Origin: a virus
Length of the DNA: 64,000 bases
Virus record (IMG/VR): IMGVR_UViG_3300024359_000003
Location: 102,303-166,302 of that record
Direction: 5' to 3' (one strand)
Numbering within the stretch: the first letter of the stretch is position 1; every line of letters begins with the position of its first letter. Below the pieces are notes generated by a model that saw nothing but the letters and a program-made list of their open reading frames with translations, searched no databases and was not told where the DNA came from. Position numbers and translations under genes: made by a program. Shown here one piece after another: positions 34,820 to 43,304 of this stretch.

Positions 34820-35323
34820 ATTCTTTTTAGAATTTTTACGAGCTAAATTTAGAAACTCCTGTTGTTGATTCAATAGGAGTTTTTTTATGTGCTTACGGAA
34901 CTCTATCGATGACTTAAGTATTCTAGCATCTACCATAGGAGCCAGTAATGCATCATGATACTCTGGATGAACAAAGTTTTCCAAGCTAAAGTTATCAGTC
35001 TTAGATCTGATAGGTTTACCAGATAGTGCACAGACCCAATCTATTGTGTTATAGTTTTCTTTAAGATCTTCCATCTTCACAAACGAATCAGTAGACCAAT
35101 CATAATAATACTTATTTTTAGAGGAAGTATATCTATGTTGACATATATTGAATATGATATGAACGAACTGATCGCTTTCACACCTTTCACCTAAAATAGG
35201 ATTTTCTATTAATAGTCTCTTCTGCTGTCTTGCAAGATTTGATAACTTAATTCCAAATCTATTAGAATAAGGAGAATGAGGGGAAACCCTTTCCAATTTG
35301 GGATATTTTTTATTATATGCCAT
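34811..35323 (-). CDS. Hypothetical minus-strand protein (170 aa)
   Basis: One of the few genes on the minus strand. The basic protein has DWVCALSGKPIRSKTDN and a C-terminal helix ending ARKNSKKNLD; no metal-binding cluster or family recognised. It converges with the preceding gene (3' ends overlap by 9 nt). Its start is next to the divergent clamp-loader promoter region, suggesting separate control. Confidence 0.6.
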   Translation of the reverse strand: MAYNKKYPKLERVSPHSPYSNRFGIKLSNLARQQKRLLIENPILGERCESDQFVHIIFNICQHRYTSSKNKYYYDWSTDSFVKMEDLKENYNTIDWVCALSGKPIRSKTDNFSLENFVHPEYHDALLAPMVDARILKSSIEFRKHIKKLLLNQQQEFLNLARKNSKKNLD

Positions 35324-35349
35324 ATAGTATTTATTCGTGAAACAAAACA

Positions 35350-35374
35350 GCTATATTATGTATAATTATTAAAC
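35350..35374 (+). promoter_or_regulatory. Putative promoter of the clamp loader gene
   Basis: GCTATATTATGTATAATTATT, nearly the same as the TTGCTTATATTAGTATAGT core of the early cassette, about 10-30 nt before the start at 35383, in the gap between divergent genes. Confidence 0.5.
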
Positions 35375-35382
35375 AAATTTAC

Positions 35383-36333
35383 ATGGTTCACACACTGTTC
35401 ACAGAAAAATATCGTCCAAATAACTTAGACGAGTTGATTTTACCAGAAAGAGTAATGTCAAAATTTAAAGATGGTCTAACTCAAAATGTACTTTTGGCTG
35501 GAAGCCCTGGTACTGGTAAGACATCTACTGCGAAGGCGATTGTTAAGCAATTCGAACTTCCTTATATTTACATCAATGCATCAACTGATACTTCAGTAGA
35601 TGTTATTAGAACCAGGATTATGGATTTCTGTTCTACTATGTCTATCTTAGATGATCAAGGTAAGATGAAAATAGTTATCCTCGATGAGGTAGATGGTGTA
35701 TCTGATCAATTCTTTAAAGCTCTTCGTGCTACTATGGAACAATTTGCATCTAATTCAAGGTTTATTGCAACCTGTAATTATGTAAATAAAATTCCAGATC
35801 CAATTCTTTCAAGGTTCGAAGTAATTAATTTCGACTTTGATAAAGAAGAAGAGAGCGAATTGACAAAGAAATATATTAGACGAGTATATGATATATGTGG
35901 AAAAGAAGAAATGACAATAGAAAAACCAGCATTGGTTGAATTTGTCCGTAGAAACTTCCCAGATCTTCGCTCGACACTTAATAAATTACAAGGATATAAG
36001 TCAGAAGGAACGAGTAAGATTACATTAAATGATGTTAAAAAGTTTAACTCAGTCTATAAAGATGTTTTTGAATTAATCTTTAATGAAACAGACCCTGTTA
36101 AAAACTATAAGTATTTAGTAGGTGAATATTCAAATAGAACAGATGAAATACTTCAAACATTAGGAGAAGAGTTCATAGACTATATTCAATCAGAGAAAGG
36201 AAATAGCGCAAAGCATATTCCTCAAATTGCAGTAACTGTAGCAGAACATCAGGCACAAAGGGTTCACGTAATTGACCCAGCGATAACCATGCTAAGTTGT
36301 ATATATAAGCTACAAGAAATAATTAGAAATTAA
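35383..36333 (+). CDS. 44: Clamp loader large subunit, gp44-like
   Basis: A 316-residue AAA+ clamp loader ATPase (T4 gp44, 319 aa). FTEKYRPNNLDELI opening, Walker A LAGSPGTGKTST, Walker B IVILDEVDG, sensor FIATCNYVNKIPDPILSRFE with the SRF/SRC arginine finger, and a helical collar C-terminus. With the small subunit it opens and loads the gp45 clamp. The small subunit (gp62) is not recognised; 37654 is a positional candidate. Confidence 0.92.
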   Translation: MVHTLFTEKYRPNNLDELILPERVMSKFKDGLTQNVLLAGSPGTGKTSTAKAIVKQFELPYIYINASTDTSVDVIRTRIMDFCSTMSILDDQGKMKIVILDEVDGVSDQFFKALRATMEQFASNSRFIATCNYVNKIPDPILSRFEVINFDFDKEEESELTKKYIRRVYDICGKEEMTIEKPALVEFVRRNFPDLRSTLNKLQGYKSEGTSKITLNDVKKFNSVYKDVFELIFNETDPVKNYKYLVGEYSNRTDEILQTLGEEFIDYIQSEKGNSAKHIPQIAVTVAEHQAQRVHVIDPAITMLSCIYKLQEIIRN

Positions 36334-36344
36334 TTGCTGAAATA

Positions 36345-36380
36345 TTTTTTTATCTCAGAAATTTTGCTTATATTAGTAAT
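36345..36380 (+). promoter_or_regulatory. Early-type promoter cassette, copy 2
   Basis: T7-ATCTCAG, then AAATTTTGCTTATATTAG and TAATATAAAAC, before the RNase H gene. Confidence 0.6.
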
Positions 36381-36394
36381 ATAAAACAAAACAC

Positions 36395-37621
36395 ATGAAA
36401 CTAGGAAAACATACATTGTTAATTGACGGTAACTATTTTTTACACAGTAGACTATTCGTTCTACCTAGGCCTAAAGGTAAACAATTATTAGGCGATAAAG
36501 AATCACAATCTCAACTTATGAGAAAGCTATGTATTGACTTCGCCTCAGAAGTTCGTAAAATGGCTCCTTTTGTAGACCAGATTGTTGTTGCAGTTGATGC
36601 TAAATCATGGCGTAAAGATCTTTTTCCTGATGCACAATATAAAGGAACTAGAACACATGACGATTCTATTAATTGGAAAGCAGTCTTCGGTGTTTATGCT
36701 GAATGGCAAAAAATACTAGAACAAAAGGGTATTATTATCCACCAGGTTCAAGGTGCAGAAGCAGATGATGTAATGTACGGCTGGTCTACTCAATTAAATA
36801 GCGAAGGTAAAAATTGCATTGCATGGACAGGTGATAGAGATTTAATTCAACTCGTAAACTACAATCAAGCGACAGATGCATATACACTATGGTATTATAA
36901 TTCTAAGAAAAAGCTTATTGCCTTTGAAGGTTTCGAAGATGTAATGGCATCTAGAAAAACATCTACAATGACCAATGACGAATTGTTATTCAACATTGCC
37001 TCAGAAGAAGCAACGTACGACAAGCTAAAGGAAGACTTCCAGGCATGGATGGATAAGAACAGAGTAGAAGTTCAAGAAATTAACTGTGACGACTTTGTAT
37101 TCGGTAAAATCCTACAAGGTGACAAATCAGATAATATTCCTTCAGTTATTACATGGACTAAAGCTGCATCTAATGGCAAGATCAGAAACTATTCACTTAC
37201 AGAAAAACATTGTGTAAAGATCTTAGAACAATATAAGAAAGAAGAAAGCGAATTTACAATAGAACACTTTTTCAATAGAGGTCAAGTAAATAAGCTAGTA
37301 GATATTATTTATAGAGTTGTTGGTAAATCTGATCCTAAGGAAATCAGAATTAGATTTAATCAAAACTTAGATCTAGTTCTTCTTCACTATAATACTATTC
37401 CCCTTGCAATTCAAAAAGGTATTTATAATAATATTGAAGCAGATAGAAATGTTTTACCAGAGTTCTCTAATATCACTCAGATGGAAAAGATCTTAGAAGG
37501 AACAGATTGGATGGCAAAGAAATCACAGGGTGCTCCTAAAAAGTATGATGCCTTCGCAGGATTAAAAGAAGATAGTAGCAAGGAAAGACCTTCTACTAAG
37601 AAATTGAACGAACTTTTTTAA
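36395..37621 (+). CDS. rnh: RNase H / 5'-3' exonuclease (FEN family)
   Basis: A 408-residue FEN-type nuclease like T4 RNase H, which removes RNA primers and flaps. Visible acidic metal sites: TLLIDGNYFLHSR, VVAVDAKSWRK, QGAEADDVMYGWS, WTGDRDLIQL, and LQGDKSDNIPSV in the helix-three-turn-helix region. It is about 100 residues longer than T4 RNase H (305), partly from an insertion before GDKSDN. The C-terminus KKLNELF is another xxLF tail of the kind suggested for clamp binding. A promoter cassette directly precedes it. Confidence 0.88.
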   Translation: MKLGKHTLLIDGNYFLHSRLFVLPRPKGKQLLGDKESQSQLMRKLCIDFASEVRKMAPFVDQIVVAVDAKSWRKDLFPDAQYKGTRTHDDSINWKAVFGVYAEWQKILEQKGIIIHQVQGAEADDVMYGWSTQLNSEGKNCIAWTGDRDLIQLVNYNQATDAYTLWYYNSKKKLIAFEGFEDVMASRKTSTMTNDELLFNIASEEATYDKLKEDFQAWMDKNRVEVQEINCDDFVFGKILQGDKSDNIPSVITWTKAASNGKIRNYSLTEKHCVKILEQYKKEESEFTIEHFFNRGQVNKLVDIIYRVVGKSDPKEIRIRFNQNLDLVLLHYNTIPLAIQKGIYNNIEADRNVLPEFSNITQMEKILEGTDWMAKKSQGAPKKYDAFAGLKEDSSKERPSTKKLNELF

Positions 37622-37635
37622 TAAACTTATAGCAA

Positions 37636-37652
37636 GTTTACAGTATAATTTA
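37636..37652 (+). promoter_or_regulatory. Putative promoter element AGTATAAT
   Basis: TTTACAGTATAATTTAT abuts the start at 37654, so any transcript would have almost no leader. Confidence 0.35.
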
Positions 37653-37653
37653 T

Positions 37654-38085
37654 ATGCTAGACGAAACAAAATTATTTGATTTTGTAAAGATCATGTTTAC
37701 AAAACCTAATCAATACAAGAACGTAAAGAACTTTAATAAGAAGAGACACCACTTCATGATTAACAGATTTTTTGCTATTAAATATCCATCAAATGCACAG
37801 TTATTTAATGTGAATGGAATTAATGGCAATGCAGTTATAGATAGTTGGCACATGGTATCTTCAAGATTTCGTTCAGTTCCAGGGTGGATCTATACTAAAA
37901 CTAAGAAGGCAGCTCCAAAACCTAAAAAATCAAAAAAAGAATATATACCTAAAGAAGAAACAATTAAATTCTTTTTACAAAGAAATGAAATTGGAATGAG
38001 AGAGTTCAATGATCTTAAGAAATTCAACCCGGTTGAATTAAATAATAATCTATTGGAATTAGAAAACACAATGCAGGTATATTAA
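37654..38085 (+). CDS. Hypothetical replication-cluster protein (143 aa)
   Basis: A basic protein with an aromatic-rich N-terminal half (KLFDFVKIMFTKPNQY, HHFMINRFFAIKYPSNA) and a Lys/Pro linker near 90-100. I do not recognise it. It lies between RNase H and another unknown gene, so it might be the clamp loader small subunit by position, but no sequence similarity to gp62 is visible. Confidence 0.55.
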   Translation: MLDETKLFDFVKIMFTKPNQYKNVKNFNKKRHHFMINRFFAIKYPSNAQLFNVNGINGNAVIDSWHMVSSRFRSVPGWIYTKTKKAAPKPKKSKKEYIPKEETIKFFLQRNEIGMREFNDLKKFNPVELNNNLLELENTMQVY

Positions 38086-38739
38086 ATGATTAGTTACTAC
38101 GACTTTAATGATGTGGCTACGGTTGTTGACGCCACCCTATTCAAATATAATTACATCGACAATAAGATTCTTACACTAGTAAAGAATCAATTAGACTATA
38201 GGGTCGTTAATGATGGATCTCTTCTAGTAAGTAAAGAGCAATTATCTTTGTTTTTAAAAGAAAACTTTCAATCCGATATTAATAGAATTAATGCAACTGG
38301 TTTTGAACAATTTCATAAAGAAGCAACTACTATCTATTTTCTACATAAGATTTTAAATGATTTTACAAATCTAGAATATGTTAAACTGACTATCAATAAG
38401 AATAAATCTTATAGTAGATTATCTGACATAGATGGAATTAAGACTCTTAGATTTAATTTTAAAGTATTGGCAGGAACATTAAGGCTATATGATATATTTC
38501 AACAAGAAAAAGATTTACAAGAAATAAACTCTATTTTAATTTCACTAGGTCTTATGAAAAAGAATGTTCCTTACGCAAGGCACAATGCTTCTCATATATT
38601 TAATGCCTTAGATTCTTTTGTAAGATCGAGAGAAGGTTCAGATGGAAAAGAATTTGATACTGCATTAGATCTAATGGACTGCATAGAAGCTAAGATCCAA
38701 GATGATAATCCCAAAATAATGTTAATCACTGATTACTAG
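38086..38739 (+). CDS. Hypothetical protein (217 aa)
   Basis: Starts immediately after the previous stop. A mixed-charge helical protein with FNDVATVVDATLFKYNYID near the N-terminus and RHNASHIFNALDSFVRSRE near the C-terminus. No family recognised. A late promoter lies just beyond its stop, so it ends the replication unit. Confidence 0.55.
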   Translation: MISYYDFNDVATVVDATLFKYNYIDNKILTLVKNQLDYRVVNDGSLLVSKEQLSLFLKENFQSDINRINATGFEQFHKEATTIYFLHKILNDFTNLEYVKLTINKNKSYSRLSDIDGIKTLRFNFKVLAGTLRLYDIFQQEKDLQEINSILISLGLMKKNVPYARHNASHIFNALDSFVRSREGSDGKEFDTALDLMDCIEAKIQDDNPKIMLITDY

Positions 38740-38752
38740 CTTTCTTTAACGA

Positions 38753-38759
38753 ATATATA
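38753..38759 (+). promoter_or_regulatory. Putative late promoter (GAATATATAG)
   Basis: 21 nt upstream of the structural gene at 38781. Confidence 0.5.
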
Positions 38760-38780
38760 GACAAAAGAACTAGATATTAA

Positions 38781-40730
38781 ATGGTAACAGGATATACTGC
38801 AAACGCAAACGGAGATCAACTCATAGCATCCCTACAAGATCCTTTTCAGAACGTAATAAAGATTACGGATTGGGAAATTATAGCAGGTTTAACAACACCA
38901 CAGACAAAGGGTGTAGTTATATTGAATGCAGGATCTCCAACAGTAATAGGAATGGGAACAGATTTTACATTTCTAGCCAATGGTGATGAAATTGTATTAG
39001 GAAATAAGATATTTCAAATTAGTTCCGTACCAGACGCATACACCCTGGAATTAACAACGTCACCCCAGTTTTCAACACAACCATCTGGAATAGAATTTTT
39101 CTTAGTTCCTAATGAATTAAATAAATTTGATTATGAATTTAGATGGTCACAGACTGGTGGATCTTTTTCAGAATTTTCAGAATTAAATAAAACTTCAAAC
39201 ATCGGAGATTTATTCAGTTTAGATTTTAATAATACACTTCCACTTTACATTGACCTAAAAGCAGAAGTATCTTCATTATCCGGAGGTAACTCTTTATCTC
39301 TTATTTCAATCACATATACTACACAGACTGAAGACGGTATTGTTGAAGCATGTCCTAACTTTTGTGTTGAGTGTTTAGATCCCTTTTCAATGGACGGATG
39401 TGCAAACATTATCGTAGAAGAATGTAATGATAATTTATTTAATCCATATAATTTAAGTAAATCTACTAAATTTGTAAAACAAATCACAGGATTAGTAAGC
39501 AATATATTTGGCCATGAAGTAAACTATTTTAGAACTGAACCAGATATGAGAACAGAAGATGTTACTCTTATGGAATATAGTTTACATGATGTAGTAGATA
39601 ATAAAAACATAAAGATATTAGTCCCGGGAAATGAATTTCCTGAAGAAAGTATAACTTTCGATATATTCGGAATGGATTTTGCAGACTTTGAAATTCACAT
39701 TACTCAAGAAGAATTTGATAGAGCGTTTGGTGAAAGAGATTCTCAAGGAAATTTAATAAAAAGCAGATATCCTAGATCTAAGGATTACATGTATATTCCT
39801 ATTATTAATAGAATGTATGAAGTTCATACCATAGCTTTAGCTGACGAGTTTAATAAGACCAATTCATACTGGAGAGTAATGCTGAAGAAATATCAAGAAA
39901 GAACTTCAGTTAATAAAAATACATTCAACGCCGCAACTGACACGTTAACCACTGGAATCGAAGAAGTTTTTGGAGAAAGACAAAGGGAAGAGCAGGAAAA
40001 GGTTTCGAATCCGCAGCAATTTCAAACAGTTATTTCTACACACAAGGATGGTATTAGAAATTTCTATAATAAAGATTTACAAATAATAGATTTTGAATTA
40101 AAAAACAGATGGACAATTGTTAGTAAAAATTATTATGACTTATCTGGAGTAGCGGAAGGAGATTTATGTATCGAATATGATGCACCATCTAGTCTAGAAA
40201 CAGGCAAAAACATGGCAATTTCCGGATGGTTTAATCCACAGTTTGAAATTGGAAGTGGAGATCATTTCATAATAGGAGATCCAACCGCGCTTACAGGATT
40301 TAAAACTTATTTAAACGATTCAGAATTTAAAATAATGGTTAATGGAAATACAGTTACATTTAACCACGGCCTTTCTTTAGAAAAAAGATGGTATGGATTT
40401 ACTTTAAATATAAGTAATGAATTTTCCACAACTAGTTTAAGTATTTATAACTTAAATGAATCTGGATTACCTCAAAGCGCAACCTCTCAATTAACTGAAG
40501 TGTTTAATGAAGTTAAACCTTCGGGCTTAGTTTGGAACTCTAATTCTAATTTCCAAATAAGAGGAAATAGTATGTATATGACCAACATTAGAGTATTCGA
40601 TCAAATGATAGAAGAAGAACAAAGATCTAATATATTAAATCAATATATAGTTAGAGATAATCAACTTGCTAAATTAATAGACAATGCAATACCTAGTATT
40701 GGGTTTCAGAAATTTAGACACACTAGGTAA
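38781..40730 (+). CDS. Neck/virion structural protein with LamG-like C-terminus
   Basis: A 649-residue protein preceding terminase genes, the position of T4 neck genes 13/14. Residues 1-200 are beta-rich. Residues ~205-225 contain a Cys cluster (EACPNFCVECLDPFSMDGC). A middle block with VNYFRTEPDMRTEDVTLMEY and YMYIPIINRMYEVHTIAL looks like a conserved T4-like virion module. Residues ~430-620 (WTIVSKNYYDL onward, NMAISGWFNPQ, WYGFTLNIS) resemble a concanavalin/LamG jelly roll that may bind glycans. Precise role unknown. Confidence 0.55.
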   Translation: MVTGYTANANGDQLIASLQDPFQNVIKITDWEIIAGLTTPQTKGVVILNAGSPTVIGMGTDFTFLANGDEIVLGNKIFQISSVPDAYTLELTTSPQFSTQPSGIEFFLVPNELNKFDYEFRWSQTGGSFSEFSELNKTSNIGDLFSLDFNNTLPLYIDLKAEVSSLSGGNSLSLISITYTTQTEDGIVEACPNFCVECLDPFSMDGCANIIVEECNDNLFNPYNLSKSTKFVKQITGLVSNIFGHEVNYFRTEPDMRTEDVTLMEYSLHDVVDNKNIKILVPGNEFPEESITFDIFGMDFADFEIHITQEEFDRAFGERDSQGNLIKSRYPRSKDYMYIPIINRMYEVHTIALADEFNKTNSYWRVMLKKYQERTSVNKNTFNAATDTLTTGIEEVFGERQREEQEKVSNPQQFQTVISTHKDGIRNFYNKDLQIIDFELKNRWTIVSKNYYDLSGVAEGDLCIEYDAPSSLETGKNMAISGWFNPQFEIGSGDHFIIGDPTALTGFKTYLNDSEFKIMVNGNTVTFNHGLSLEKRWYGFTLNISNEFSTTSLSIYNLNESGLPQSATSQLTEVFNEVKPSGLVWNSNSNFQIRGNSMYMTNIRVFDQMIEEEQRSNILNQYIVRDNQLAKLIDNAIPSIGFQKFRHTR

Positions 40731-40734
40731 TTAG

Positions 40735-40742
40735 GATATATA
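40735..40742 (+). promoter_or_regulatory. Putative late promoter (GATATATA)
   Basis: 20 nt before the gp16-like start. Confidence 0.55.
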
Positions 40743-40762
40743 ATCCTATAAAACAATAACTT

Positions 40763-41413
40763 ATGTCAGAAGAAAAGAAGTCAATAAAAGACCAAGCAGA
40801 AGATATTAGAAAAGAGCTTGATGAACTTATTGGTGAAAGTGTAGATATAACAGAGGCTACGGATACTGATCCAGCGTTTCTTCCACTTCAACCAAAGGAA
40901 GTTCTTCCATCATTTGGAGAACTTAAAACAAGATCTACTAAAACAGCTAAGAAAACTATAACAGCCCTTATGAAATTTTATCTTGCAGAAGATATAATTG
41001 AAAAGGATGAATATATCGCTGCTAAGAAAAAGATGGATGAGATGACAATGTCTTCTTTAGTTTATCAATTACAAGCAGGTGAAAGAGCTCTTACAACACT
41101 ATTAGAAACTATCGAAGATGGCGAATTAGCTCCAAGAATGTTTGAAGTTCTTGCAACTTTACAGAAATCAATGCTAGATATTATTAAATCCCAAACAATG
41201 TATTTAATGGCAACTGAAGAAAGTGCTAAACGAATTTCTAGAGATATAGAAATTTACAAGAAAAGAGATGATGTTAGGGAAATAGAAGAATCAGGAGGTT
41301 CCACTGGTGATTCTGCGGTTCAAAGAGGAACTAAAGATCTTATGAGAATGATTCGTTCTGGAATCGATTCAGAAACTCAAGATATCGAAGATGTAGAACC
41401 TAACGAAGAATAA
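40763..41413 (+). CDS. 16: Small terminase subunit, gp16-like
   Basis: A 216-residue acidic, helical protein directly upstream (2 nt) of the large terminase, as T4 gp16 is. The middle (TMSSLVYQLQAGERALTTLL and ARMFEVLATLQKSML-type helices) fits the coiled-coil oligomerisation core; the C-terminal tail is charged. It would recognise DNA and regulate the motor. The call is mainly positional. Confidence 0.7.
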   Translation: MSEEKKSIKDQAEDIRKELDELIGESVDITEATDTDPAFLPLQPKEVLPSFGELKTRSTKTAKKTITALMKFYLAEDIIEKDEYIAAKKKMDEMTMSSLVYQLQAGERALTTLLETIEDGELAPRMFEVLATLQKSMLDIIKSQTMYLMATEESAKRISRDIEIYKKRDDVREIEESGGSTGDSAVQRGTKDLMRMIRSGIDSETQDIEDVEPNEE

Positions 41414-41415
41414 CA

Positions 41416-43242
41416 ATGAGCGATTACGTAGGAGATAATATGTGGATTCCGAAAGGAGACAAAAGCGATCCTGGTCAAAAGCTGGTATGGTCGACTAAGA
41501 ATGTTGATGATCTTTTAGTAGCACTAGATAAAGGATATCGCCCACAAGTTTCTATGCCCTTTTATGAGGGTAAGCAGTTTTTACGTAAGGGTAATATTGT
41601 ATTTGAATATACTGAAGAGGAAATTGCAGAGCTGGCTAAATGCGCAAATGATATTGTTTATTTTGCAGAAAAGTATGCAGTAGTAATGACAGATGAAGGT
41701 ATTCAACAGGTGAAACTTAGAGAATATCAAAAAGAATTATTACATAACTTTCAAAACGAAAGATTTAATATTGTATTAGCGGCCAGACAAATGGGTAAAA
41801 CTGTAACGGCTTCTATTTTTAATGCATGGTATGTTACATTTAACTATGATAAAACTACTCTTCTTTTAGCTAATAAATCAGATTCAACAAAAGAAATTAT
41901 AGATAAAGCAAAGGTAGTTATTGAAAACCTTCCTTTCTTTATGAAACCAGGTATTATTAAGTATGACGTTATGAATGTACGTTCAGATAATGGATGTAGA
42001 TTAGTAGGTCAATCAACTACCGCAAAATCAGGTATTGGTTTTACTATTCATAACTTATATCTTGATGAGTTCGCACACATTCATCCAACTATAGTTGATT
42101 CATTCTATGAAAATGTATATCCTACATTATCAGCTTCTAAGGTATCTAGAATTAATATTACTTCAACACCGAATGGATTTAATAAATTCTATGAAATTTA
42201 TGCAGGTGCTGAAAAAGGAGAAAATGAATATACACCAACGAGAGTTGATTGGTGGCAGCATCCGGATAGAGATGATGCATGGTATGAAAGAGAACTTGGA
42301 AACTTAGGTTCTGAAGAAGCCTTTAATAGACAATATGGAAATGAATTCGTAAGTTCTTCTAATCTATTATTAAGCCCAATGGTTATGAAAACCATGAGAA
42401 AGAATTCACATGAATTTATATGGCATGATTTAGAAGATTTCGAAAATATACAAATAGATACAAAGGGAGTTTTAGGATTTCATAAAGACTTCGATCCTGA
42501 AGGAGCAAAAGAATCTAATAGATTTTATTTGTTTTCAGTAGACATCGCAGAAGGCAACGGAGGTGATTACTCTGTAATTAATGTTTTCGAAGTAGAACCA
42601 ATGGAAGATAAGGACATTATTGATGCAGTGACACCCGGTGCAATGTATGACTTTTTTAGATTGAATCAAGTGGCAGTCTTTAGATCTAATGAACATGTTA
42701 TTGAAGATTTTGCAAAGGTTCTATATACATTAGCTGTTGAGATATTTAATCCTGAAAATGTTAAGATGATTATAGAATTCAATACATACGGTTCTATCTT
42801 ATTGAAATATTTACAAACAGTTTATCCTTCAAGAAATGAATTTGAAGACGAGATGGTATTAAGGTTTAAACATAGACATGATTCAAGAGCCTTAAAACCA
42901 GGTATAAAATTAAAAGCAGATAACAAATCAGTGTTTTGCCAAAATTTTAAAAAATTAATTGAAAATAATAGAATAAAAATAAATGACACAGAAACTGTAA
43001 ATGAAGCAAGTCTTTTCGGTAGTCTTAAAAATGGAAGCTATGGTGCTCAAATGGGTAATGATGATATCATTATGACAGGAATCACTGCCACTGAATTTTT
43101 TAACACTACAGATTATGCAGATTACATCGAAGAATTGCTAGATTTTATAGATCCTGAAAAGTATAAATTAATGGAAACTACTCTATATCAACAAAACGAT
43201 TCAGCCGGAGATATGCAGTATGATATTTATGATCTTATATAG
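41416..43242 (+). CDS. 17: Large terminase subunit, gp17-like
   Basis: A 608-residue packaging motor (T4 gp17, 610 aa). The ATPase has IVLAARQMGKTVTA (Walker A), NLYLDEFAHIHP (Walker B), and INITSTPNGFNKFYE (motif III). The RNase H-fold nuclease has FSVDIAEGNGGDYSVINVF with catalytic Asp, IIEFNTYGSILLKYL with Glu, and a last acidic motif NDDIIMTGITATEF. All active-site residues appear intact. It cuts concatemeric DNA and pumps it through the portal. Confidence 0.95.
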   Translation: MSDYVGDNMWIPKGDKSDPGQKLVWSTKNVDDLLVALDKGYRPQVSMPFYEGKQFLRKGNIVFEYTEEEIAELAKCANDIVYFAEKYAVVMTDEGIQQVKLREYQKELLHNFQNERFNIVLAARQMGKTVTASIFNAWYVTFNYDKTTLLLANKSDSTKEIIDKAKVVIENLPFFMKPGIIKYDVMNVRSDNGCRLVGQSTTAKSGIGFTIHNLYLDEFAHIHPTIVDSFYENVYPTLSASKVSRINITSTPNGFNKFYEIYAGAEKGENEYTPTRVDWWQHPDRDDAWYERELGNLGSEEAFNRQYGNEFVSSSNLLLSPMVMKTMRKNSHEFIWHDLEDFENIQIDTKGVLGFHKDFDPEGAKESNRFYLFSVDIAEGNGGDYSVINVFEVEPMEDKDIIDAVTPGAMYDFFRLNQVAVFRSNEHVIEDFAKVLYTLAVEIFNPENVKMIIEFNTYGSILLKYLQTVYPSRNEFEDEMVLRFKHRHDSRALKPGIKLKADNKSVFCQNFKKLIENNRIKINDTETVNEASLFGSLKNGSYGAQMGNDDIIMTGITATEFFNTTDYADYIEELLDFIDPEKYKLMETTLYQQNDSAGDMQYDIYDLI

Positions 43243-43263
43243 ACTAAACTCCAGATTTACACG

Positions 43264-43271
43264 GATATATA
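43264..43271 (+). promoter_or_regulatory. Putative late promoter (GATATATA)
   Basis: 33 nt upstream of the sheath start, in the gap after terminase. Confidence 0.6.
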
Positions 43272-43304
43272 GATTAACAAATAAAAAAATAAAATTAAAT
43301 AACT

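Noticed and set aside
42095-42307. Alternative plus-strand frame inside the terminase gene
   Set aside because: Lies wholly within the conserved gp17 ATPase region in another frame; no independent evidence.
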